Positions 7,895 through 15,909 of a stretch of DNA of 64,000 nucleotides are shown here, piece by piece; the first letter of the stretch is position 1; each line of letters begins with the position of its first letter. The position numbers and the translations under genes were made by a program. The stretch is from Lachnospiraceae bacterium (GTDB lineage Bacteria > Bacillota > Clostridia > Lachnospirales > Lachnospiraceae), in the NCBI GenBank assembly GCA_902363445.1, contig CABJAB010000002.1:124001-188000 (forward strand). The letters are read 5' to 3'. The notes beneath the pieces are model-generated. The model worked only from the letters and a program-made list of their open reading frames with translations, ran no database searches and was not told the origin of the DNA.

Positions 7895-8608
7895 ATGTTG
7901 AAGGATAATCTGGAAGCTGTAGAAAAACGTGTTCTGGCAGCATGTGAAAGGGCCGGAAGGAGCCGGGAATCGGTGAGGCTCATTGCCGTCAGCAAGACAA
8001 AGCCGGTGGAGATGCTTAAAGAGATCATGAACTGCGGCGTCAAAGATTTCGGTGAAAACAAGGTGCAGGAAATGTGCAGTAAGACGGAGGAGATCACGGA
8101 GCCGCTCCGTTGGCATCTCATCGGTCATCTGCAGCGAAATAAAGTGAAATATATTGTAGATAAGGCGTATATGATCCATTCGGTGGATTCTGTCCGCCTG
8201 GCCAGGGAGATTCAGAAAGAAGCAGAGAAGCACGGGGTCATATCCCAAGTGCTCGTCGAAGTCAATATCGGAGGAGAGGAGACAAAGGATGGTGTGCCAA
8301 AGGAAGAAGCGGCGGCTCTCATCCGGGAGATTGCAGCGTTTCCCAATGTCCGGGTGAAAGGACTGATGACCATTGCGCCTCCTGTGGAAGATTCTGAAGA
8401 CGCGCGAGGATATTTTAGAGAAATGAGGGCTTTATTTGAGGCGATAAAGGCAGAAAAGATACCGGGAGTGGAAATGGAAGAGCTTTCTATGGGGATGACC
8501 GGTGATTTCGAAGTGGCCATAGAAGAGGGAGCCACCATGGTCCGCGTGGGGACCGCGATTTTTGGGGCCAGACAGTATGGGTCGCCGGAATCAGCCGATA
8601 CGCTTTGA
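7895..8608 (+). CDS. yggS: YggS/PROSC-family pyridoxal-phosphate homeostasis protein
   Basis: 237 residues from ATG 7895 (GAGGTGG in front). The PLP-binding lysine lies in LIAVSKTKP (about residue 34-36), followed by FGENKVQE and WHLIGHLQRNK, all diagnostic of the family, and the C-terminal LSMGMTGDFEVAIEEGATMVRVG phosphate-binding region. The single-domain alanine-racemase-like barrel binds PLP and buffers its level; no catalytic reaction is established. It stands alone here, between its own promoter and a terminator-like hairpin at 8629-8680, while in many Firmicutes it sits near division genes. Confidence 0.93.
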   Translation: MLKDNLEAVEKRVLAACERAGRSRESVRLIAVSKTKPVEMLKEIMNCGVKDFGENKVQEMCSKTEEITEPLRWHLIGHLQRNKVKYIVDKAYMIHSVDSVRLAREIQKEAEKHGVISQVLVEVNIGGEETKDGVPKEEAAALIREIAAFPNVRVKGLMTIAPPVEDSEDARGYFREMRALFEAIKAEKIPGVEMEELSMGMTGDFEVAIEEGATMVRVGTAIFGARQYGSPESADTL

Positions 8609-8628
8609 GCAACAGTGCATGCCTTTTA

Positions 8629-8680
8629 ATGGGCGGCCGCTGATCTGAAATGAAATTCAGGCAGAGGCCGTCCATTTTGT
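8629..8680 (+). terminator. Terminator-like hairpin after yggS
   Basis: TGGGCGGCC pairs with GGCCGTCCA, with an inner TCTGAA/TTCAGG stem, followed by ATTTTGT. Confidence 0.6.
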
Positions 8681-8797
8681 ATTAGATTTTGTTTTTGAAT
8701 CAATATTATTATTTTCCGGCAGGTGCAGGAGCAAGAAAAAGCTCTTCTACTCATAGAATAAGAAGGATAAAGGGAATGACAGGACGGTGAAGATCAT

Positions 8798-10546
8798 ATG
8801 CCGGATCAAAAACTGGAAAATCTTCTGAACCTGGCTTTAGCAGTGCCGGAGGAAGAGCGGGAAAAGTCTCTGGAATTGAATGTGGGCTATGAGAAAGCAA
8901 CCAATACCTGGGACATCATCGTGAAATACAGCGGAGATATCAGACGGCTGGTGGGGGATGATGTCCGGGTGGTGCAGCTCCTCAATAATTATGCGATCGT
9001 GACATTGCCGGAGTCTCTGGTGGAGGCGCTTTCTCAGGAGCCAGAGATTGAATACATAGAGAAACCGAAAGGGCTTTCCTTCGCTACGTATATTGGAAGG
9101 AGTGTCTCCTGTATCAATCAGGTGCAGATCGGCAGCGACGCTCTTTTGGGATCAGGGGTCGTGATTGCGGTCGTTGATTCCGGCGTCGATTATTGGCTGG
9201 AGGATTTCCGGGATTCCGAAGGGAACAGCCGAATCCTTTTCCTGTGGGACCAGACCATAGATGGGAATCCCCCGGAGGGGTACTATATTGGGACGGAATA
9301 TACCAGGGAACAGATAAACGAGGCTTTGAGGGAAGACGACCGTTCTCTGGTGCCGTCTCAGGACTTTCAGAATCATGGCACGCCGGTCGCAGGCATTGCA
9401 GCCGGAAACGGCGGTGTGGGGGGCAGCCAATACCGGGGAGTGGCGCCGGAAAGCCAGCTTTTGGTCGTAAAACTCGGCAATGCAGGAGGCGGGTTTCCAC
9501 GGACTACAGAGCTTATGCAGGCGGTAGACTATGTGGTGCGAAAGATGTTGGAATACCATTTTCCCCTCGCGGTAAATTTGAGCTTTGGCAATACCTATGG
9601 CTCTCATGACGGTACTTCCCTTCTGGAGCGATTTTTGAACGACGTTTCAGATTTGGGAAAGATGGTTATCTGTGTAGGAAGCGGAAATGAGGGCGGATCA
9701 GGAGGCCATACCTCCGGCGTCCTGGTCAACCTGCCGGAGGGGGCCGACAGAGAGGCAGGCAGTACCTTTGTCCGGATGACGGTCGGACAGTATGAGACAG
9801 GGCTCAACCTCCAGCTTTGGAAATCTTATGTGGACCAATTCTCCATCATGATGACGACTCCCAGAGGCAGGCGTTTGGGGCCGTTCAGCCTGGAACAGCC
9901 CATAGGCAGGTATCAGACGCCGGAGGCGGATATCTATGTGTATTATGGGGAACCGATTCCTTACAGCAGCGCCCAGGAGATTTTCATTGATTTTATTCCC
10001 ACAGATACTTATCTTGAGAGCGGGATCTATTATATTCAGCTGATACCGCAAAAGATCGTGGAGGGCAGGTATGATATGTGGCTGCCCAGCGAGGGGGTGC
10101 TCAACCGGGCGACCAGGTTCAGCAATCCGACACCTGATATTACGCTTACCATACCCAGTACGGCTGCGGATGTCATCACAGTCGGAGCCTATGACAGCCG
10201 GTATCTGACCTATGCGGATTTTTCCGGGAGAGGATATACGCGGGTGACCAACCAGGTAAAGCCGGATCTCGTTGCTCCGGGGGTGAGTATTGAGACGATT
10301 CAGGCGGGCGGAGGCTACGGGCCGATGACCGGCACATCATTTGCCGCTCCATTTGTGACGGGAGCGGCGGCCCTCATGATGGAGTGGGGGATTATAAAAG
10401 GGAATGATCCTTATCTCTACGGAGAGAAGCTGAAAGCGTACTTAAGGCGCGGGGCGCGTCCACTGCCCGGATTTACCTCATATCCCAACCCGCAGGTGGG
10501 ATACGGGGCGCTTTGTCTCAACGACAGTTTTCCCGATCGCCGCTGA
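8798..10546 (+). CDS. S8 subtilase of the Csp (germination protease)-like group
   Basis: 582 residues without a signal peptide. The triad is intact: Asp127 in AVVDSGVDY, His193 in QNHGTPVAGIAAG, Ser514 in TGTSFAAPFVTGAA. There is an N-terminal region of about 90 residues that resembles an inhibitor-like propeptide, and an insertion of about 140 residues between the His block and the Ser block that looks like the jellyroll-type insertion of Csp proteases. In spore-forming Clostridia Csp proteins activate the cortex lytic enzyme SleC at germination; that role is possible here but no sleC is in the window. Monocistronic. The start at 8798 has a moderate ribosome binding site (AGGACGGTGA). Confidence 0.8.
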   Translation: MPDQKLENLLNLALAVPEEEREKSLELNVGYEKATNTWDIIVKYSGDIRRLVGDDVRVVQLLNNYAIVTLPESLVEALSQEPEIEYIEKPKGLSFATYIGRSVSCINQVQIGSDALLGSGVVIAVVDSGVDYWLEDFRDSEGNSRILFLWDQTIDGNPPEGYYIGTEYTREQINEALREDDRSLVPSQDFQNHGTPVAGIAAGNGGVGGSQYRGVAPESQLLVVKLGNAGGGFPRTTELMQAVDYVVRKMLEYHFPLAVNLSFGNTYGSHDGTSLLERFLNDVSDLGKMVICVGSGNEGGSGGHTSGVLVNLPEGADREAGSTFVRMTVGQYETGLNLQLWKSYVDQFSIMMTTPRGRRLGPFSLEQPIGRYQTPEADIYVYYGEPIPYSSAQEIFIDFIPTDTYLESGIYYIQLIPQKIVEGRYDMWLPSEGVLNRATRFSNPTPDITLTIPSTAADVITVGAYDSRYLTYADFSGRGYTRVTNQVKPDLVAPGVSIETIQAGGGYGPMTGTSFAAPFVTGAAALMMEWGIIKGNDPYLYGEKLKAYLRRGARPLPGFTSYPNPQVGYGALCLNDSFPDRR

Positions 10547-10628
10547 CGAAGATATTCAAACGGGGCGGAATATGTTATGATAGAATCAAACGAGACTCGG
10601 TACAGGGATGCAGAGATGGAGAGGGGAT

Positions 10629-12125
10629 ATGACAGAGGAGATTATTGATTTGACACGGTTAGAGACTTATCGGGAAAATAACCGGATTGAAGCGAAGAAA
10701 GCACTTGGCGGTCTGCCCCGCAGCCTTTGGGAAACGTATTCTGCTTTTGCCAATACATTAGGAGGGATCATCCTCCTGGGAGTGGAGGAGCGGAAGGACC
10801 ATTCTTTTTTGGTGCATAACCTGCCGGACCCTCAGGGAATGATGAACGAATTTTGGCGTATCGTGACGGATAAGCGGTTTGTGAACAAGAACGTTCTGTC
10901 AAGGGGGCAGGTCCGGAGTGTCAGGCTGGACGGAAAGGCAATCGTGGCCATTTCCGTCCCCAGGGCCGGGCGCAGGGAAAAGCCGGTCAGCATCGGCATG
11001 GATGTTTATACAGGGACCTATCGGAGGGACGGGGAAGGCGACTACCACTGCACCAGGGAAGAGGTAGACGCTATGCTGAGGGATGCGAAGCTTGAAAGCC
11101 AGGACAATGTGATTTTGGAATACGGCGGCCGGGAAATGCTTGACGGCGGCACAGTTGCGCGCTACCGGAAAGCTTTCAGCCGGGAACGGCCGGGCCATAT
11201 CTGGCAGAGCCTTTCTGACGAAGCTTTTTTGGAAAAGCTTTCAGCCTTCCAGCAGGGGAGGGATGGAAAACGGCACCCCACGGCGGCCGGGCTTTTGATG
11301 TTTGGAAAAGAAAAGGAGATTCTCAGGGAGTTTCCCTGTTATATGCTGGATTACCAGGAACTCAAAAGAGATGGAAACTGGGAGGACAGAATCGTTTCAG
11401 ATTCCGGAGACTGGAGCGGAAATTTGTTTGATTTTTACTGCCTGGTCTATGGGAGGATACAAAGAGAGATCAAGGTGCCGGATGTACTGGACAGAAGGCA
11501 GGATACCCCTCTGCACAAGGCACTGAAAGAGGTCCTGGCGAATTGTCTGGTTCATGCGGACTATAAGGAAAAGCAGGGTGTCCTCATACAGAAGAGAGGA
11601 CGCAGGATCGTTTTCGAGAATCCTGGAAGCTTTGGGACGGATAAGGAACAGGCAGTGGGGGAAGGCAGCCGGGATCCTAGGAACCCGGCCCTGATTAATA
11701 TATTCCACCTGATCAATATCGGCAACGGAGCAGGGCGCGGTCTGAGCCGGGTTTATGAGCTGTGGAAGGAACTGGGCTTTGCCCTGCCGGAAATACGTGA
11801 GGAATTCCGGCCGCCCAGGACACAGGTTTCGCTGGAAATTGCCAGGGAGGATGAGGCGGAAGCAAACGGAAAACCCGAAGATGCCGGAGACATCCGCAGC
11901 TCCGGAAAATACCGCAGGCCGCCAAAGGAGATTATCTATGAAGCCCAGAAGCAGCAGGTGATCGATTTTGTGACGAGATCCATACAGGTGCGGGCCGCAG
12001 CCGTAGCAAAGCTTCTGAACATAGGAGTATCCGGGGCGAAGGAGCTTCTTTCCCGGATGGTGGGGGAAGGCATTCTGGAACGGGTCGGAGAAAAAGATAA
12101 CCGGTTCTATCAGCTGAAGCGGTGA
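10629..12125 (+). CDS. AlbA_2 (Schlafen-type) domain protein with C-terminal winged helix
   Basis: 498 residues. The N-terminal 120 residues match the AlbA_2/Schlafen AAA_4 domain (RIEAKKALGGLPRSLWETYSAFANTLGG with the ILLGVEE strand). A middle segment has ALKEVLANCLVHADY and IVFENPGSFGT, as in the HATPase-like C-terminal part of this family, and the last 65 residues form a winged-helix motif (AAAVAKLLNIGVSGAKELLSRM). Such proteins are annotated as putative transcriptional regulators or nucleic-acid-binding proteins; function is not established. ATG 10629 is chosen because GAGGGG precedes it. An extended -10 box (TGTTATGAT, 10573-10581) is upstream. Repeat copy A follows. Confidence 0.8.
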   Translation: MTEEIIDLTRLETYRENNRIEAKKALGGLPRSLWETYSAFANTLGGIILLGVEERKDHSFLVHNLPDPQGMMNEFWRIVTDKRFVNKNVLSRGQVRSVRLDGKAIVAISVPRAGRREKPVSIGMDVYTGTYRRDGEGDYHCTREEVDAMLRDAKLESQDNVILEYGGREMLDGGTVARYRKAFSRERPGHIWQSLSDEAFLEKLSAFQQGRDGKRHPTAAGLLMFGKEKEILREFPCYMLDYQELKRDGNWEDRIVSDSGDWSGNLFDFYCLVYGRIQREIKVPDVLDRRQDTPLHKALKEVLANCLVHADYKEKQGVLIQKRGRRIVFENPGSFGTDKEQAVGEGSRDPRNPALINIFHLINIGNGAGRGLSRVYELWKELGFALPEIREEFRPPRTQVSLEIAREDEAEANGKPEDAGDIRSSGKYRRPPKEIIYEAQKQQVIDFVTRSIQVRAAAVAKLLNIGVSGAKELLSRMVGEGILERVGEKDNRFYQLKR

Positions 12126-12165
12126 CTAAGGTTCGTGAAAGAATAAAGCGGGTGAGTCCGCATCC

Positions 12166-12893
12166 TATACCTTGTAATACCTTTCAATTATTTTTTTCTG
12201 TCTAAATTACGAGGCAAGAGGAAATCCGGTTCCATCCAGGCGGCTCGCTGGCAGCCGTAACCAGAATCTTTACGGCCTCTGTTCGGTCCTTTCCAACTGC
12301 CATGGATAAATCGATATTTTTCCATGGCAGATTCCAATAAAAACCTGCATGAAATTCGGTTTTTACCTCCCTGCGGCCGGGAAGATTCTGCTAACGCCTT
12401 TGCGGCGCTCGCCTTACGATGGAATCGGATTGTTCCTCCTGCTCTTTCTTCCGCACCGAAATAAGAGCTCGTTCGTTGTAAAAGCCATTGGGGCGGCTCA
12501 TCGCAGCCCGCTGCCATAAGGCGCGCGGGCCGTGTGAATATCCGATCCTTTTCTGGAATCTAAGAAATAAAGTCTATCCGATGTGATGCGGCAGGCAGGA
12601 CACCGGCAGAAAGATTCCGGGCCGGCCTAAAGGTGAGCGCCGCAGGGCAGAGGCCGGTGTTCCCCAGGCGGAGGAAGGCAGAAACGGAAATACCGATTCC
12701 GTTTCTGAGCGAACCGGAGACAGGAAATCATAAAGATTTCATGCCGACATGTGAGCGGTACTCCCGGAGCGGGGATAAAGCGGCCTCTGAATCGCCAGCG
12801 AATCGAAATCGTGACGGTCCGGAACTTCTGCCGGTGTTAAACTTAAGCTTAATCAGAACTAATTAAAAATAATTCCAAAAAGTATTTTGTATC
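12166..12893 (+). repeat. Dispersed structured repeat, copy A (full length)
   Basis: About 728 bp that recurs at 22411-23141 and, inverted, at 49172-49894; shorter relatives are at 14515-14796 and 32575-32671. The left end reads TATACCTTGTAATACC and the right end, read on the minus strand, GGATACAAAATACTTTTTGG, imperfect versions of a shared terminal inverted repeat. Inside are hairpins at 12297-12330 (CTGCCATGGA/TCCATGGCAG), 12339-12364, 12503-12533, a long stem ACACCGGC/GCCGGTGT enclosing about 50 bases, and CAGAAACGGAA/TTCCGTTTCTG. Short open frames cross it but are not kept in all copies. It lies between converging genes. Function unknown; it fills the whole gap apart from the flanks. Confidence 0.9.
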
Positions 12894-12960
12894 CTACCCA
12901 AGGGCACCCCCTAATTCATGCCCTCCGGGCAGGCGCACTTCGTGCGGCAAGGTATAGAAT

Positions 12961-12993
12961 AAAAAACAGCCTCTTATCACAAGAGGCTGTTTT
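12961..12993 (-). terminator. Terminator of the NSS transporter gene
   Basis: AAAACAGCCTCTT and AAGAGGCTGTTTT form a 13-bp stem around ATCAC. On the minus strand it lies just after the stop codon at 13004. Confidence 0.85.
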
Positions 12994-13003
12994 GTCCTAA
13001 AAA

Positions 13004-14356
13004 TCAGATATTGATGATATGAAGAGAATTCAAGATTGAACTAATCAGGATAGCGATGATACAGATGGGAGCGATATACTTGATTACAATCACAAATAAT
13101 TTCTTTCCCTTGAAGGGACCGCTTTCTTCTGCCTCATCTATGATAACCTTAGGTTTGATGACGTAGCCCACCAGAATACAGGTGATAAAGGCCACGATGG
13201 GCATCAGGACACTGTTGCTCACAAAGTCAAAGAAGTCCAGGAATGCCATGCCGATAATCTGAATCTGTGACAGGACGCCATAGCCTAAAGCGGAAAGAGT
13301 TCCCAGGGCTAAGAGGATGACGGCGGCGATGATACAGCTGGATATCCGTTTCATGCCGGTCTTGTCGCAGATGATAGAGACTACCGTTTCCGTCAAGGAA
13401 ATGGAAGAGGTCAAAGCGGCGAAGAATACCAGCAGGAAGAACAGCGTGCCGATGATATTGGTGATGGTAATGCTGCCAAATACTTTTGGCAGAGTCATAA
13501 ACATAAGGCCGGGGCCCGCATTGATGTCCGCACCTCCGGTGAAAGAAAATACGGCGGGGATGATCATGAGGCCGGCCAGAAACGCGATACCGGTATCAAA
13601 AATCTCAATCTGATGTACGGCAGAGGAGAGACTGGTATCTTTTTTCATATAAGAACCGTACGTGATCATGATGCCCATGGCAAGAGACATGGAATAAAAG
13701 AGCTGTCCCATGGCGGCCAGTACCGTTGTGATGGAGAACTTGCTGAAATCGGGTTTCAGATAATAGATTACTCCGTCCATGGCCCCAGGCAGGGTCAGAC
13801 AATATATGGCGATTCCAAGTGAAAGAAGCACCAGCAGCGGCATCATAAATTTACTGACCTTTTCAATTCCTTTTTCCACGCCGGTCATAACAATGACGAC
13901 AGTGATCACCACGAAGATGACAAACCAGACCATAGGTGACGAGGATGAGATGAACTCTGTGAAAAAGTTTCCGTCGGATACAGTCGCCCCGTTGCCGGTC
14001 ACGTATACCGAGAGATATTTTAATACCCATCCGCCGATGACACAGTAGTAGGGTGTGATGATGATCGGCACAATCGAGCAGAGGGGGCCGAGAAAACGAA
14101 AACGCTTATCGAGGACTCCGTAGGCCTTTATGGCACTCTGCCTGGTTTTACGTCCAATGGCGATCTCTGCTACCATGAGAGCAAATCCGAACGTTACGGC
14201 TAAGATCAAATAACATAAAAGGAAAATCCCTCCGCCGTATTTAGCGGCTAAATAGGGGAAACGCCAGATATTTCCCAGGCCGACCGCAGATCCCGCGGCG
14301 GCGAGGACAAACCCCAGCTTCCCGGAAAAACTGCTTCGTTTTGGTGTCTGTTCCAT
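13004..14356 (-). CDS. Neurotransmitter:sodium symporter (NSS) family transporter
   Basis: 450 residues, about 11-12 membrane segments. The N-terminus has the family signature AAAGSAVGLGNIWRFPY (about residues 18-34) and GIMITYGSYMKKDTSL near the middle, corresponding to the sodium and substrate site regions. By family knowledge it imports amino acids or related amines with sodium. ATG 14356 is chosen because TGGGAGGTAA precedes it and the signature begins shortly after; a longer in-frame start has no ribosome binding site. The promoter at 14394-14422 and the terminator at 12961-12993 make it monocistronic. Confidence 0.92.
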   Translation of the reverse strand: MEQTPKRSSFSGKLGFVLAAAGSAVGLGNIWRFPYLAAKYGGGIFLLCYLILAVTFGFALMVAEIAIGRKTRQSAIKAYGVLDKRFRFLGPLCSIVPIIITPYYCVIGGWVLKYLSVYVTGNGATVSDGNFFTEFISSSSPMVWFVIFVVITVVIVMTGVEKGIEKVSKFMMPLLVLLSLGIAIYCLTLPGAMDGVIYYLKPDFSKFSITTVLAAMGQLFYSMSLAMGIMITYGSYMKKDTSLSSAVHQIEIFDTGIAFLAGLMIIPAVFSFTGGADINAGPGLMFMTLPKVFGSITITNIIGTLFFLLVFFAALTSSISLTETVVSIICDKTGMKRISSCIIAAVILLALGTLSALGYGVLSQIQIIGMAFLDFFDFVSNSVLMPIVAFITCILVGYVIKPKVIIDEAEESGPFKGKKLFVIVIKYIAPICIIAILISSILNSLHIINI

Positions 14357-14393
14357 GTTTTTACCTCCCACAAAAAATGACAATGTTCTATTA

Positions 14394-14422
14394 AGTCTAC
14401 AATAAATTCTTAAATTGGACAA
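14394..14422 (-). promoter_or_regulatory. Promoter of the NSS transporter gene
   Basis: On the minus strand TTGTCC (14422-14417) and TAGACT (14399-14394) with a 17-bp spacer. Confidence 0.5.
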
Positions 14423-14492
14423 GAGAAAAGTGAAATTTCTATAAAATATCAAAAAAAGGCGATGGGATTTACTTTTCTATCATCAGCAGACA

Positions 14493-14501
14493 TGGTATAA
14501 T
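14493..14501 (+). promoter_or_regulatory. Extended -10 promoter reading into repeat copy B
   Basis: TGGTATAAT is a perfect extended -10 box with no clear -35 box. Transcription would start about 14508, seven bases before repeat copy B, and could run through it to dgt at 14890. Confidence 0.45.
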
Positions 14502-14514
14502 GTACGAGAAGAAG

Positions 14515-14796
14515 TATACCTTGGAATACCTTTCAAACAAATTTTCTTAATCTGGTTTACAAGGCAAGAGGAAATCCGATTCCATCCAGGCGGCTCGCTG
14601 GCAGCCGTAACCAGGATCTTTGCGGCCTCCAGTTGGTCCTTTCCAACTGACATGGATAAATCGATATTTTTCCATGTCAGATTCCAACAAAAATCCGCAT
14701 GATATGTGAATTTTTGCCTCCTTTTGGCCCGGAACTTTCTCCGGTGTCTAACTGGGGCTTGACCAGAGTTTACGAAGAATGATTCCAAAAAGTAAT
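14515..14796 (+). repeat. Dispersed structured repeat, copy B (internally deleted)
   Basis: About 282 bp. It keeps the first roughly 215 bases of the family (left end TATACCTTGGAATACC, hairpins GCCGTAA/TTGCGGC and CTGACATGGA/TCCATGTCAG) and the last roughly 65 bases, joined near 14730 where the other copies hold about 450 more bases. Both ends are present. It sits in the divergent gap between the NSS transporter and dgt. Confidence 0.85.
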
Positions 14797-14889
14797 AACT
14801 CCGATTCTGACCCTGCTTTTACGGACCACACGCGGGCCAGACGATATACCGCGCCGGCACAAGCCGGACAGGGAAAGGCGGTGGCAGTG

Positions 14890-15894
14890 TTGAACATCAG
14901 AGAACAGTTGGAAGCGCAGGAATGTGAGATTTTAAGTCCCTATGCTTCTCTCAGCAAAAACACGAGAGGGCGTGAACGAGACGAGTCTCTTTGTGATATC
15001 CGGCCGGCTTATCAGCGGGACAGGGACAGGATCCTGCACTGCAAATCTTTCCGGCGTCTGAAGCATAAGACGCAGGTTTTTCTTTCACCGGTGGGCGATC
15101 ATTACAGGACGAGACTGACACATACGCTTGAAGTGGCGCAGATTGCCCGGACTATAGCGAAATCTCTCCGGCTTAACGAGGAGCTGGCGGAAGCCATCGC
15201 GCTGGGCCATGATCTGGGACATACTCCTTTCGGCCACGCCGGGGAAGACGCGCTAAATACGGTGTGTTCAGAAGGCTTTGCCCATTATAAGCAGAGTGTC
15301 CGCGTGGTGGAGCGTCTGGAAAAGGAAGGAAGAGGACTTAACCTGACCTGGGAAGTGCGCGACGGTATCCTGAATCACAGGACGTCCGGCCGCCCCCATA
15401 CATTGGAAGGTAAAGTAGTCCGCCTGTCGGATAAAATCGCGTATATCAACCATGATATAGACGATGCCATACGCGCCGGGATTTTGACAGAGGAGATGCT
15501 TCCTTCTCCATATACGGATGTCCTCGGACATACGGTGCGGGAGCGTCTGAATACGCTGATCCACAGTATCATTGAGGAGAGCTGCGGCAAACCTGAGATT
15601 CTCATGGCGCCGGAAGTGGAAAAAGCTATGGGAAGCCTTCGGGCATTCATGTTCGAAAACGTCTATAAGAATAGTGTATCCAAAAAAGAGGATCCAAAAG
15701 CACAGCAGCTGCTGGTGGATTTATTTGGATATTATCTAGATCATGTGGATGAGCTTCCAGGAGAATACAAGATGCTGATGGACCAGGGAGATTCTAAGGA
15801 ACGGGTGGTCTGTGATTATATCGCGGGTATGAGTGACAGCTACGCGATCGACACGTTTACGAATCTGTTTGTTCCGCAGGCGTGGAAAAACTGA
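14890..15894 (+). CDS. dgt: Deoxyguanosinetriphosphate triphosphohydrolase-like HD protein
   Basis: 334 residues from TTG 14890, which gives the family-typical N-terminus MNIREQ; AAGGCGG lies seven bases upstream. The HD-domain metal ligands are in RLTHTLEVAQ, ALGHDLGHTPFGHAGE and the later DKIAYINHDIDDA. By family knowledge it hydrolyses dNTPs to nucleosides and tripolyphosphate. It heads a run of genes (dgt-dnaG-rpoD-trmK) with small gaps, the common clostridial macromolecular synthesis block. A longer frame upstream runs into repeat copy B and is rejected. Confidence 0.9.
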   Translation: MNIREQLEAQECEILSPYASLSKNTRGRERDESLCDIRPAYQRDRDRILHCKSFRRLKHKTQVFLSPVGDHYRTRLTHTLEVAQIARTIAKSLRLNEELAEAIALGHDLGHTPFGHAGEDALNTVCSEGFAHYKQSVRVVERLEKEGRGLNLTWEVRDGILNHRTSGRPHTLEGKVVRLSDKIAYINHDIDDAIRAGILTEEMLPSPYTDVLGHTVRERLNTLIHSIIEESCGKPEILMAPEVEKAMGSLRAFMFENVYKNSVSKKEDPKAQQLLVDLFGYYLDHVDELPGEYKMLMDQGDSKERVVCDYIAGMSDSYAIDTFTNLFVPQAWKN

Positions 15895-15909
15895 CAGGGG
15901 AATGAGCTT

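Noticed and set aside
12188..12517. 109-codon frame on the minus strand within repeat copy A (and a related frame at 49541-49813)
   Set aside because: The same frame is broken in copy C, no ribosome binding site is seen, and the conservation follows hairpin stems rather than codons.
12633..12866. 77-codon frame in the right half of copy A, with relatives on the minus strand at 49171-49425
   Set aside because: Not kept in copies B or D, and base changes between copies are at stem positions in pairs, not at third codon positions.
12166..12893. Group II intron, IscB-associated RNA or REP-type element as identity of the repeat
   Set aside because: No domain V-like AGC hairpin or intron 5' GTGCG start was seen, no reverse transcriptase or IscB/TnpB gene is near, and REP elements are far shorter.
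14779..14889. Extended N-terminus of dgt reaching into repeat copy B
   Set aside because: The TTG at 14890 has the ribosome binding site and gives the family N-terminus; the extension is repeat sequence.
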